A stretch of 64,000 nucleotides of DNA. Source: Ignavibacteriales bacterium (GTDB lineage Bacteria > Bacteroidota > Ignavibacteria > Ignavibacteriales > Melioribacteraceae). Below, one piece after another: positions 17,408-25,388 of the stretch. The stretch is from the NCBI GenBank assembly GCA_020635275.1, contig JACKAA010000004.1:124001-188000 (forward strand), given 5' to 3'. Each line of letters starts with the position of its first letter. Position 1 is the stretch's first letter. The notes under the pieces are model-generated. The model ran no database searches, was not told the DNA's origin, and worked only from the letters and a program-made list of their open reading frames with translations. Position numbers and translations under genes: made by a program.

Positions 17408-19405
17408 ATGAAAAATTTACACTCCCTCTTTAAAATTATTGTTTTAACTTTTTTTATTATTTCAAACCATACATTAGCCCAAGGATTCTTAAGAGTTGAT
17501 GGCGAAAAGATTATTAATGATGTAGACCAGAATTTCATATTGAAAGGTATGGGATTAGGCGGTTGGCTAGTTCAAGAAGGTTATATGCTAAAAACCGGGA
17601 AGTTGGATGCTGAATATCAAATTCGTAATGGAATAAGTGATTTAGTTGGCGAAGAAAAAACAAATGAACTTTATAATATTTATTGGACAAATTACGTAAG
17701 AAAAGTAGATATAGATAGTTTAGCATCTTGGGGATTTAATTCAATTAGACTGCCAATGCATTATAATAAATTGATGACGCCACCATTTTTTACTTACAAT
17801 GAGGATGGATTTGAACAAATTGATACTTTGCTTAATTGGTGTAAAGAAAACAAAATTTATTTGATATTAGATTTACATGCTGCTCCAGGTGGACAAAGTG
17901 CCGGCGGAATTGCAGATTATAATCCATCATTTCCTTCTTTGTGGGAAAGTGAGCTAAATAAAGATTATACTGTTGAGCTGTGGAAAACTTTAGCAGAAAG
18001 ATATGCTAATGAAGAATGGATTGGAGGATATGATCTTATAAATGAACCTGCTTGGGAATTAGGTGCAAATGCACCAGCACTTCGAGAACTTTACATAAGA
18101 ATAACAAACTCAATTAGAGAAGTTGATACAAACCATATTATTTTTATTGAGGGAAATTGGTGGGCAACAACATTTGATGGTTTAGTTCCGCCATGGGATG
18201 AAAATATGGTTTATAGTTTTCATAAATATTGGAATGAAACAGATCAAGGAACAATTAATTATCTTACAAGTCTTCGTTCAACACATAATAGACCTTTGTG
18301 GCTAGGTGAGACCGGTGAAAATTCAAATGACTGGTTTAGGGAAAATGTGAAATTAATGGAACAAAATAATATTGGATGGGCATGGTGGCCTCATAAAAAG
18401 ATTGATAATATTTCCAGTCCGCTTTCAGCAGTGCAAGTTAATGGTTATCAAAAATTACTTGATTATTGGAATGGAAATGGAAGCAGACCAACAGAAACAG
18501 AAGCATACAATATTCTTAAAGATCAATTCAATGCATTAAAACTTCAAAACTGTAAAATTCAGCCGGAAGTTCATAAAGCTCTATTTCAATCACAACCGGA
18601 AATTTCTCAGCCATTTAAGAATCATGAAATACCGGGAATAATATTTGGTTCTGATTATGATATTGGCGGGCAGTTAGTCGGTTATTATGATAAAGATTAT
18701 AAAAACACAGGCAGCGGTTCTTATAATCAAGGATGGGCATATAGAAATAATGGAGTAGATATTGAAAAATGTACAGATAATAAAACTAATGGTTTTAATG
18801 TTGGATGGATTGAGACTGGAGAATGGCTGCAATTTACAATTAATGTTTTAGAATCTGGTGAGTATAATTTTAATTTCAGATTTGCTTCAACTGCAGATAA
18901 TGGCAAATTTATGGTGGATTTAGATGAGCAAAATGTTGTTGCATTAACGGAAATTCCAAATACAGGTGATTGGCAAAATTGGCAAACCATACCAATAGAA
19001 AATATTACTCTAAGTAGTGGTGAGCATAAACTAAAAATAAGATTTTTCTTTACCGGTTATAATTTTAACTATCTGGAAATTATTCCATTTATGACTGATA
19101 TTAATGAAAAAACATTAAATCCAAAATCATATAAAATAAACCAAAATTTTCCCAATCCATTTAATCCTTCCACAAAATTGGAATATTATATACCGGAGCT
19201 TAGTGATGTAAAAATTACAGTTTATAATTCTGTTGGTCAAAAAGTATTAAGCACAATTAATAAAAATATAGCATCAGGCGGTTATGAATATGATGTAGAT
19301 TTAGATAATTTTAGTTCTGGAATTTACTATTGTAAATTTGATGCAGTTTCAGTTGTTAGTAATAAAAATTATAAAAAAACAATAAAGATGATGCTTCTTA
19401 AATAA
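17408..19405 (+). CDS. GH5 glucanase with CBM6-like module and T9SS sorting domain
   Basis: Secreted beta-glucan hydrolase of 665 aa. A signal peptide (about 1-25, ending LAQG) is followed by a GH5 TIM-barrel (about 30-345). The GMGLGGWLVQEGYM segment resembles the exo-beta-1,3-glucanase branch of GH5; the acid/base is probably Glu213 (DLINEPAW) and the nucleophile Glu301 (WLGETGEN). Residues about 395-560 form a CBM6-like module (TGEWLQFTINV, NTGDWQNW). The last about 90 residues are a T9SS type-A sorting domain (NFPNPFNPST), so the enzyme should be cell-surface attached or released through T9SS. First gene of unit A, 24 bp after the predicted sigma-54 promoter core. Beta-1,3- versus beta-1,6-specificity is undecided. 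Confidence 0.88.
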   Translation: MKNLHSLFKIIVLTFFIISNHTLAQGFLRVDGEKIINDVDQNFILKGMGLGGWLVQEGYMLKTGKLDAEYQIRNGISDLVGEEKTNELYNIYWTNYVRKVDIDSLASWGFNSIRLPMHYNKLMTPPFFTYNEDGFEQIDTLLNWCKENKIYLILDLHAAPGGQSAGGIADYNPSFPSLWESELNKDYTVELWKTLAERYANEEWIGGYDLINEPAWELGANAPALRELYIRITNSIREVDTNHIIFIEGNWWATTFDGLVPPWDENMVYSFHKYWNETDQGTINYLTSLRSTHNRPLWLGETGENSNDWFRENVKLMEQNNIGWAWWPHKKIDNISSPLSAVQVNGYQKLLDYWNGNGSRPTETEAYNILKDQFNALKLQNCKIQPEVHKALFQSQPEISQPFKNHEIPGIIFGSDYDIGGQLVGYYDKDYKNTGSGSYNQGWAYRNNGVDIEKCTDNKTNGFNVGWIETGEWLQFTINVLESGEYNFNFRFASTADNGKFMVDLDEQNVVALTEIPNTGDWQNWQTIPIENITLSSGEHKLKIRFFFTGYNFNYLEIIPFMTDINEKTLNPKSYKINQNFPNPFNPSTKLEYYIPELSDVKITVYNSVGQKVLSTINKNIASGGYEYDVDLDNFSSGIYYCKFDAVSVVSNKNYKKTIKMMLLK

Positions 19406-19415
19406 GAGGTAAGCC

Positions 19416-21740
19416 GTGAAAAAAATACTCCTTCTAATAAATTTTGTTTTTTATTCATTAAACTTCAGCCAAACTGCAACATTAGAAAAAACGCTTGAAT
19501 TAAAAAATATTAACAATATTGTAATTCCTTTTCAAAATGAAATACCGCTGCCAAGTTTTGAAAAACAAGAACGGGCAACAGTTGATCTAAAAGGAAATTG
19601 GAAGAAAAAAAGATTTCAAGCTGATCATAATTTAACTTTAGCAAATAGATCAAATGACGCATATAACGCAATTATTAATGAATCACCCGATTACTATTCA
19701 AAGGATTTTAATGATAACGATTGGACGACAATAAATATACCTTCCGTTGAAAATGAAATGTACGAATTTCCAAATGTTCCTGAATATTATCAAGATGGTG
19801 TTTGGTACAGATACAACTTTAATGTTTCTGATTCACTTTCAGAAAGCTTTGTTAAGCTGATGTTTTATTCAGTTAATTATGTTGCAGATGTTTGGCTTAA
19901 TGACGATTATTTAGGATATCATGAAGGAGGATATACTCCTTTTGCATTTAATATTTCAAATAGTATTTCATATTCATCTGAAAATGTTTTGGCAATTAGG
20001 ATTGATAATCCGCCTTGGGGTTCAAGAAAAGATATTGTGCCATTTTACAGATGTGATTGGTTCAATTATACAGGTGTTATCCATGATGTTTACTTGGAAT
20101 TTTCGAATAAAGCATCAGTGATTAGAGCCGATGTAATTCCACAAAATATTAATGGAGATATTACTTCTAAGATTGTAATTTTTAATTCAGATAGTATTAC
20201 CAAAAATATTAATGCTACTATTGAAATTTTTGAAACTGAAATTAATGAGTCTAACATTAAAACGGAATTAGCCAGCAGTTTAATATCCAACTTATCTGAA
20301 TCTAGCGGCGACAAAGAATTCAATTTTAATATTGAACCAAATTCTTCTCATGCTTTTGTCAGCAATTTAACAATTAACAATCCTAAATTATGGTCATTAA
20401 CAAATCCAAATTTATATGTATTAAAAGTTACACTTAAAGAAAATAATGAAATTATTGACGAGTTCTATACTCAATTTGGTTTAAGAACAATTGAAACAAA
20501 TGAAAAGAAAGCTCTTCTTAATGAAAAAGTTATTTTCTTGACCGGTGCTGCTAGACATGAAGATCATCCGGTTTATGGCAGAAGTGTGCCCAAAGATGTT
20601 ATTTACGATGACTTCTCAATGATTGATTCGTCAAATATAAATTATATTAGAACAAGTCATTATCCCAACCATCCGTATACATATTTAATTGCAGATAGAA
20701 TGGGAATTGCAATTATGGAGGAAATACCTGTTTGGTGGTTTGATAACGAAGAGGAATGGTTAATTCAAAATAATGAAAGAGAAATACATCAGCAAATGTT
20801 TAGAGAAATGGTCTTTAAAGATTTTAATAGACCATCAATTTTATTTTGGAGTACTTCAAATGAGTGCAAAGAAGAAACTAACAGAATAATTTATAATGAG
20901 AGAATAGTTGATGATTTAAGAACAAATTATAATGATGGAAGATTAATTACACAATCATCTGCCGGTGATAATCCTGGATCAGGTGATATTACTCAAAATC
21001 CATTAGATGTTGCAGGCTGGACATTATATTTTGGTATCTTTCATGGCAGTACTTATTACAATGGAACGTTAGTATTTTTATCACAAGCTTCTGCATTAAA
21101 TGCAAATAAGCCAATAATCGATACAGAATTCGGATATTGGTCTTCTGAAGATAATTCGAGCTATGAAAAACAATTGACAGTTTTCGATGAAACTTTCAAA
21201 GCGCTGAAATTTTTTAGTCCCTTAAAAGAAGATGGTTCCCTAAATAGCAATGGCTCATTAGTTGGAACTACATGGTGGTGTGTTTTTGATTGGTATTCAC
21301 ATCAACACCCAAACGGTTTTCAAAGCATGGGTTTAATTTCAATGGATAGGCAGACTAAAAAACCGGTTTATAATTTGCTTAAAGAAAAATATGAACCTTA
21401 TTATTCTCGCGGTGGCGTAGTTATTACAGACATTGTTGATCAGAAAAAACCAGTTAATAATAATTTTCAATTGAACCAGAATTACCCAAATCCATTCAAT
21501 CCTTCAACTAAAATATCATATACAATTCCGAAAGATAGCTATATTGAATTATCTCTTTATAACACTTTAGGTGAAAGGATTTTAATATTAGATAATTCTG
21601 ATAAGAAAGCCGGAAATTATGAATACAACTTTGATGGTAATTTTTTAAGTTCAGGTGTTTATTTCTGTGAATTAAAAGCTAATGCATTTGAAAACAGTAA
21701 ACAATATAAATCAACAATTAAACTTTTGCTTCTCAAATAG
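19416..21740 (+). CDS. GH2-family glycosidase with T9SS sorting domain
   Basis: Secreted glycosidase of 774 aa. It starts at a GTG after AGAGGTAAGCC, with a signal peptide ending near LNFSQ. The GH2 sandwich domain (about 50-220; VWYRYNFNV, ADVWLNDDYLGYHEGGYTPF), an immunoglobulin-like domain and the TIM-barrel (about 355-650) are all visible. The acid/base is probably Glu483 (WSTSNE) and the nucleophile Glu571 (DTEFGYW). The C-terminal T9SS domain starts at NYPNPFNPST. GH2 includes beta-galactosidases, mannosidases and glucuronidases; which one cannot be told. It lies 10 bp after the GH5 gene in the same unit, suggesting it trims side chains or end residues of the same glycan. Confidence 0.88.
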   Translation: MKKILLLINFVFYSLNFSQTATLEKTLELKNINNIVIPFQNEIPLPSFEKQERATVDLKGNWKKKRFQADHNLTLANRSNDAYNAIINESPDYYSKDFNDNDWTTINIPSVENEMYEFPNVPEYYQDGVWYRYNFNVSDSLSESFVKLMFYSVNYVADVWLNDDYLGYHEGGYTPFAFNISNSISYSSENVLAIRIDNPPWGSRKDIVPFYRCDWFNYTGVIHDVYLEFSNKASVIRADVIPQNINGDITSKIVIFNSDSITKNINATIEIFETEINESNIKTELASSLISNLSESSGDKEFNFNIEPNSSHAFVSNLTINNPKLWSLTNPNLYVLKVTLKENNEIIDEFYTQFGLRTIETNEKKALLNEKVIFLTGAARHEDHPVYGRSVPKDVIYDDFSMIDSSNINYIRTSHYPNHPYTYLIADRMGIAIMEEIPVWWFDNEEEWLIQNNEREIHQQMFREMVFKDFNRPSILFWSTSNECKEETNRIIYNERIVDDLRTNYNDGRLITQSSAGDNPGSGDITQNPLDVAGWTLYFGIFHGSTYYNGTLVFLSQASALNANKPIIDTEFGYWSSEDNSSYEKQLTVFDETFKALKFFSPLKEDGSLNSNGSLVGTTWWCVFDWYSHQHPNGFQSMGLISMDRQTKKPVYNLLKEKYEPYYSRGGVVITDIVDQKKPVNNNFQLNQNYPNPFNPSTKISYTIPKDSYIELSLYNTLGERILILDNSDKKAGNYEYNFDGNFLSSGVYFCELKANAFENSKQYKSTIKLLLLK

Positions 21741-21757
21741 AATTATTAGCTAGAATT

Positions 21758-23602
21758 TTGACAAGAAAAGAAATAAAGAAATATCCAGTTTGGTTTAATT
21801 TTGTTTTATTTATAATTCCAGTTTTTATAATAATTGCTCTTGAAGTAATATTAATCTTATCTAATTTTGGTAATGACTATTCAACATTTGTAAAAATCTC
21901 TGATCAGTTTGAAAATTATAAGTTTTTCAATCCAAAACTGCCGGAAAAATATTTTGGTAATTCTTCAATAACTCCTGCCGTAATTCCAGACGGTTTTAAA
22001 GTAACAAAAGATAAAAATACTTTTAGAATTTTTGCTCTTGGCGGAAGTACCACTGCAGGATTTCCTTATCCTCCGAATGGTTCATTTCCCAGATTATTAA
22101 AAAATAAATTAAATAGGGAATATCCGGATATAAACTTTGAGGTAATTAATTTAGGAATTTCTGCTGTAAATTCAATTACAATTAGAGATATTATTGATGA
22201 TGTTTTATTAGAAAAACCCGATCTGATTATATTTTATGCCGGGCATAATGAATATTACGGAGCAATGGGTCTGGCCTCAAATGCAACAAATAATTATGGA
22301 ATTGACATCACAAGTTTTATACTAAAACTTAAAAAATTCAGAACATTTCAGTTTGTTGAATATTTAATTGGAGAAGTATATTCAATTTTTTCAACGGAAA
22401 AATCAGAAAATAAAACCTTAATGAGCCAAATGGCTGGAGAGAATCTTGTTGAATTAAATTCTGAAATTTATATAAAAGGCATTAATCAGTTTAAATCAAA
22501 TTTTGAAACAATTGCGAAAAAATGCCAAAATGCAAAAGTTCCATTTTTTGTCGGAACACTTTCTTCAAATTTATTGATTGAACCGTTGTGTAAATTTTCC
22601 GGTTGTGATTCTTTAGTCGGGCAGTATCAACTTTTGATAAATAATTATGACATTTTATCGAAAAAGGATTTTTATGATATTAAAGAAAAAGACGCATTAA
22701 GATTTAGAGCTCCGGAACAGTTTAATAGTATCATTAGATCTAACTCATCTGCTTATAAATATGAAATATTTGATATACAGCAAGAGTTTGAATCAAGAAG
22801 TAAATATGGAATTATTGGTGATAATTTAATGTTAGATCATTTGCATCCAAATTTTGAGGGGAACAATATCATTTCTGATTTGATTCTGAATCTAATTAGG
22901 AATCAGAAAATCTTAGTAAATGTTGAAAGAAAAAATGATCAAAAAAATAAATTATTTGAGGATTTTAACAATTACTATTCGCCTTTGGATTATGCTTTTG
23001 CAAACCAAAGAATTGCTTATCTGAAGAATGATTTTCCATTCAAACAAAAAGAAGTTAATCAGAAATCTAAAATAAATTACATTATTAATTCAGTTGAAGA
23101 TTCGCTTGCAAATGAAATAATTCAAGGAAATGTAAGTTGGGAAAATGCACATTTCCAATTAGCAGAAATATATTTTCAAAGAAAAGATTATCAAAAATAT
23201 TTTGATGAGATTTCAGTCTTAATAAAGGATAAGCCTTTTGATAAATTCCCTTATGTTGAAGCAATTAAAAAATTGGAAAAAATAAAAAAAACTGAATTAT
23301 TAAAAATTATTTTAATCAAATACTATAATGTATATCCTGAATTATTCGTAAAACAAAAACTGGCGGATATTTATTTTTCTGAAAAAAACTATAATAATGC
23401 AATTAAGTTTTATAAAGAAGTAGTAAGTGAAGTACCGAATGATGCAAGAATTTATTTTAATCTATCGGCTTCTTATTTTGCTCAAAAAGATTTGCAGAAT
23501 TCACTATCAAATATTCAAAAATGTTTAAAAATAAATCCCACATATCCAAATGCTCAAAAAATCTACAACGGATTAAAAGATATTTACAGTTCAAAAAAAT
23601 GA
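21758..23602 (+). CDS. Membrane-anchored SGNH/GDSL hydrolase with C-terminal TPR repeats
   Basis: Protein of 614 aa predicted to start at TTG 17 bp after the GH2 stop; no ATG lies before the transmembrane helix (about residues 8-31, a signal anchor). The SGNH hydrolase domain (about 85-385) shows block I ALGGSTTAGF with nucleophile Ser97, an Asn/Gly block in VINLGISAVNS, block III AGHNEYYG, and block V DHLHPN. Residues about 460-610 form TPR-like helical repeats (YFQRKDYQKYF, YFSEKNYNNAIKFYKEV). SGNH enzymes remove acetyl or other acyl groups. In this unit it may deacylate the glycan or an envelope glycan; that is inference. The TPR tail suggests a protein partner. Confidence 0.8.
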   Translation: MTRKEIKKYPVWFNFVLFIIPVFIIIALEVILILSNFGNDYSTFVKISDQFENYKFFNPKLPEKYFGNSSITPAVIPDGFKVTKDKNTFRIFALGGSTTAGFPYPPNGSFPRLLKNKLNREYPDINFEVINLGISAVNSITIRDIIDDVLLEKPDLIIFYAGHNEYYGAMGLASNATNNYGIDITSFILKLKKFRTFQFVEYLIGEVYSIFSTEKSENKTLMSQMAGENLVELNSEIYIKGINQFKSNFETIAKKCQNAKVPFFVGTLSSNLLIEPLCKFSGCDSLVGQYQLLINNYDILSKKDFYDIKEKDALRFRAPEQFNSIIRSNSSAYKYEIFDIQQEFESRSKYGIIGDNLMLDHLHPNFEGNNIISDLILNLIRNQKILVNVERKNDQKNKLFEDFNNYYSPLDYAFANQRIAYLKNDFPFKQKEVNQKSKINYIINSVEDSLANEIIQGNVSWENAHFQLAEIYFQRKDYQKYFDEISVLIKDKPFDKFPYVEAIKKLEKIKKTELLKIILIKYYNVYPELFVKQKLADIYFSEKNYNNAIKFYKEVVSEVPNDARIYFNLSASYFAQKDLQNSLSNIQKCLKINPTYPNAQKIYNGLKDIYSSKK

Positions 23603-23620
23603 TTTCTCTCATCATTTAAC

Positions 23621-23659
23621 ATTATTAAAATAATAACGCCATTATTACTCTAATAACTT
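23621..23659 (+). promoter_or_regulatory. Two-palindrome upstream activating element, copy B
   Basis: Site 1 is ATTATT-AA-AATAAT (23621-23634). Site 2 is TTATTA-CTC-TAATAA (23642-23656), followed by CTT. Both arms are perfect; centres are 21.5 bp apart. The element ends exactly 60 bp before the -24 GG of the sigma-54-like promoter, the same distance as copy A. It stands in the 160-bp gap before the long 23763-52693 unit. Confidence 0.8.
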
Positions 23660-23717
23660 AAAAAATGTAAAAAAATGAATAAATCCAAAAATAAAGCGTT
23701 AAAACATTTTTTTGTTC

Positions 23718-23733
23718 TGGCATCAAATATGCA
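23718..23733 (+). promoter_or_regulatory. Sigma-54-like promoter B
   Basis: TGGCATCAAATATGCA fits the sigma-54 consensus TGGCACG-N4-TTGCA with TGGCA at -24 and TGC at -12 at canonical spacing. Predicted start of transcription is near 23744, about 19 bp before the ATG of the symporter gene. A sigma-70-like pair (TTGTTC at 23712, TATAAT at 23736, 18-bp spacer) overlaps it, so dual use or an alternative reading is possible. The upstream palindromes favour sigma-54. Confidence 0.7.
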
Positions 23734-23762
23734 TATATAATTTACTAATTAAATTGTGACCC

Positions 23763-25364
23763 ATGAGCAATCAATTAAGTTTTTTGGACAATTTTCTGGT
23801 ACTGATTTATTTTGCAATGGTACTTTTCATTGGACTAATTGTTTCAAAAAACAAAGATAAAAATATAAAAGAGTATTTCTTAGCCGGCAAAAATTTAGGG
23901 TGGTTTGCTATAGGAATGTCACTTTTTGCTACCAATATCTCAAGTGAGCATTTAGTAGGTTTAGCTGGCGCTGGTTCAATTTATGGCTTAAGCGTTGGTT
24001 ATTTTGAATGGTATGCGGTCATAATTTTAATTTTTCTTGGATGGTTTATTGCTCCCATTTTTATTAAAGCAAATGTTTTTACTGTACCACAATATTTTGG
24101 AAAAAGATTTGACGATAAAAGTAGGTTATATCTAACAATAGTTTCCATTTTTGTTTATTTAGTTGTTAAGATAGGTGTAACTATATTAGCCGGTAGTTTT
24201 GTACTTAGTGAAGTTCTTGGCTGGAATATGTTAGCAACATCAATTTTGATTGTTTTATTGACAGGATTATACACAGTTATTGGCGGATTAAATTCAGTAG
24301 TATACACACAAATTTTTCAAACTGTCCTTATTATTTTAGGTGCCGTTTTATTATCTGTATTTGGATTGTTTGAAATAGGCGGTTTTTCAACATTATCAGA
24401 AAATCTTTCCGCTGAATATTTTTCTATAATCAAATCATCAAGTGATTCTGCTTTTCCATGGACTGGAATTTTATTAGGAGCTCCAATTTTAGGAATTTGG
24501 TATTGGTGTGCTGATCAATACATAGTGCAGAGAATTCTTGGTGCTAAAAATATTCAAGAGGCTAGGAAAGGTACTTTACTTGCAGCATTTTTAAAGATAA
24601 TTCCAATTTTCTTTATAATTTTCCCGGGTTTGGTAGTTGCGGTATTGTATCCTTCATTAAAGGGTGATTCTGCATATTCTTTACTTTTAAGTGGAAATAT
24701 TTTACCAATTGGTATTAAAGGACTTGTTATTATTGGATTTTTATCAGCAATTATGTCTTCTTTATCAAGTTCATTTAATAGTGCTGCTTCATTATTTGCG
24801 CTTGATATTTATGGGCTTTTTAAACCTAACACCTCAGAAAATGAAATTGTTCTCGTAGGTAGATTAACTACCATGTTTTTTGTAATCACAACAATTGCAC
24901 TTATACCTTTGTTAAGAAATATTAACAATCATATTTATATAAACATTCAAGCTTTACAAGCCTTTATTGCTCCTCCAATAGTTAGTGTATTCCTAATTGG
25001 AATTTTTTGGAAAAAAGCCTCCAGCAAAGGAGCAATATGGGCTTTAACAATTGGAGGTACATTGGGTTTATTAAAAATTGCCCTACTTTTTATTGACGAA
25101 GTATGGATTAATACCTATATCTTTTTAAAAATATTTTATAAGATAAACTACCTTCATTTTGCAATTTTTCTTTTTCTTTTAAGTTCAACAGTAATTATTA
25201 GTTTCTCTTTATTTAAAGTTAAAGAAAAATATGAGGGTCAAAATGATAACATATTAGATATTAGTAACAAAGGAGATGATGTGAGATTTTCATCACCAGC
25301 TAATAATTACTTTAGCAAAGAAGTAAAAATTAACAAAACAAAAGTGAAATCATTCACAAACTAA
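23763..25364 (+). CDS. Sodium/sugar symporter (SSS family, SGLT-like)
   Basis: Inner-membrane transporter of 533 aa with about 14 hydrophobic segments. SGLT-type features include EYFLAGKNLGWFAIGMSLFATNISSEHLVGLAG (residues about 37-70), GLYTVIGGLNSVVYTQIFQT (about 164), WYWCADQYIVQRILGAKN (about 240) and a SSLSSSFNSAASLFALDIY helix (about 335). This subgroup carries sugars such as glucose or galactose with sodium. As first gene of the long glucan unit it probably imports glucose or short oligosaccharides released by the enzymes; substrate inferred. The start follows the predicted sigma-54 promoter by only about 30 bp. Confidence 0.9.
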   Translation: MSNQLSFLDNFLVLIYFAMVLFIGLIVSKNKDKNIKEYFLAGKNLGWFAIGMSLFATNISSEHLVGLAGAGSIYGLSVGYFEWYAVIILIFLGWFIAPIFIKANVFTVPQYFGKRFDDKSRLYLTIVSIFVYLVVKIGVTILAGSFVLSEVLGWNMLATSILIVLLTGLYTVIGGLNSVVYTQIFQTVLIILGAVLLSVFGLFEIGGFSTLSENLSAEYFSIIKSSSDSAFPWTGILLGAPILGIWYWCADQYIVQRILGAKNIQEARKGTLLAAFLKIIPIFFIIFPGLVVAVLYPSLKGDSAYSLLLSGNILPIGIKGLVIIGFLSAIMSSLSSSFNSAASLFALDIYGLFKPNTSENEIVLVGRLTTMFFVITTIALIPLLRNINNHIYINIQALQAFIAPPIVSVFLIGIFWKKASSKGAIWALTIGGTLGLLKIALLFIDEVWINTYIFLKIFYKINYLHFAIFLFLLSSTVIISFSLFKVKEKYEGQNDNILDISNKGDDVRFSSPANNYFSKEVKINKTKVKSFTN

Positions 25365-25388
25365 TAACAAAAATAGGGAGGCACCTAT

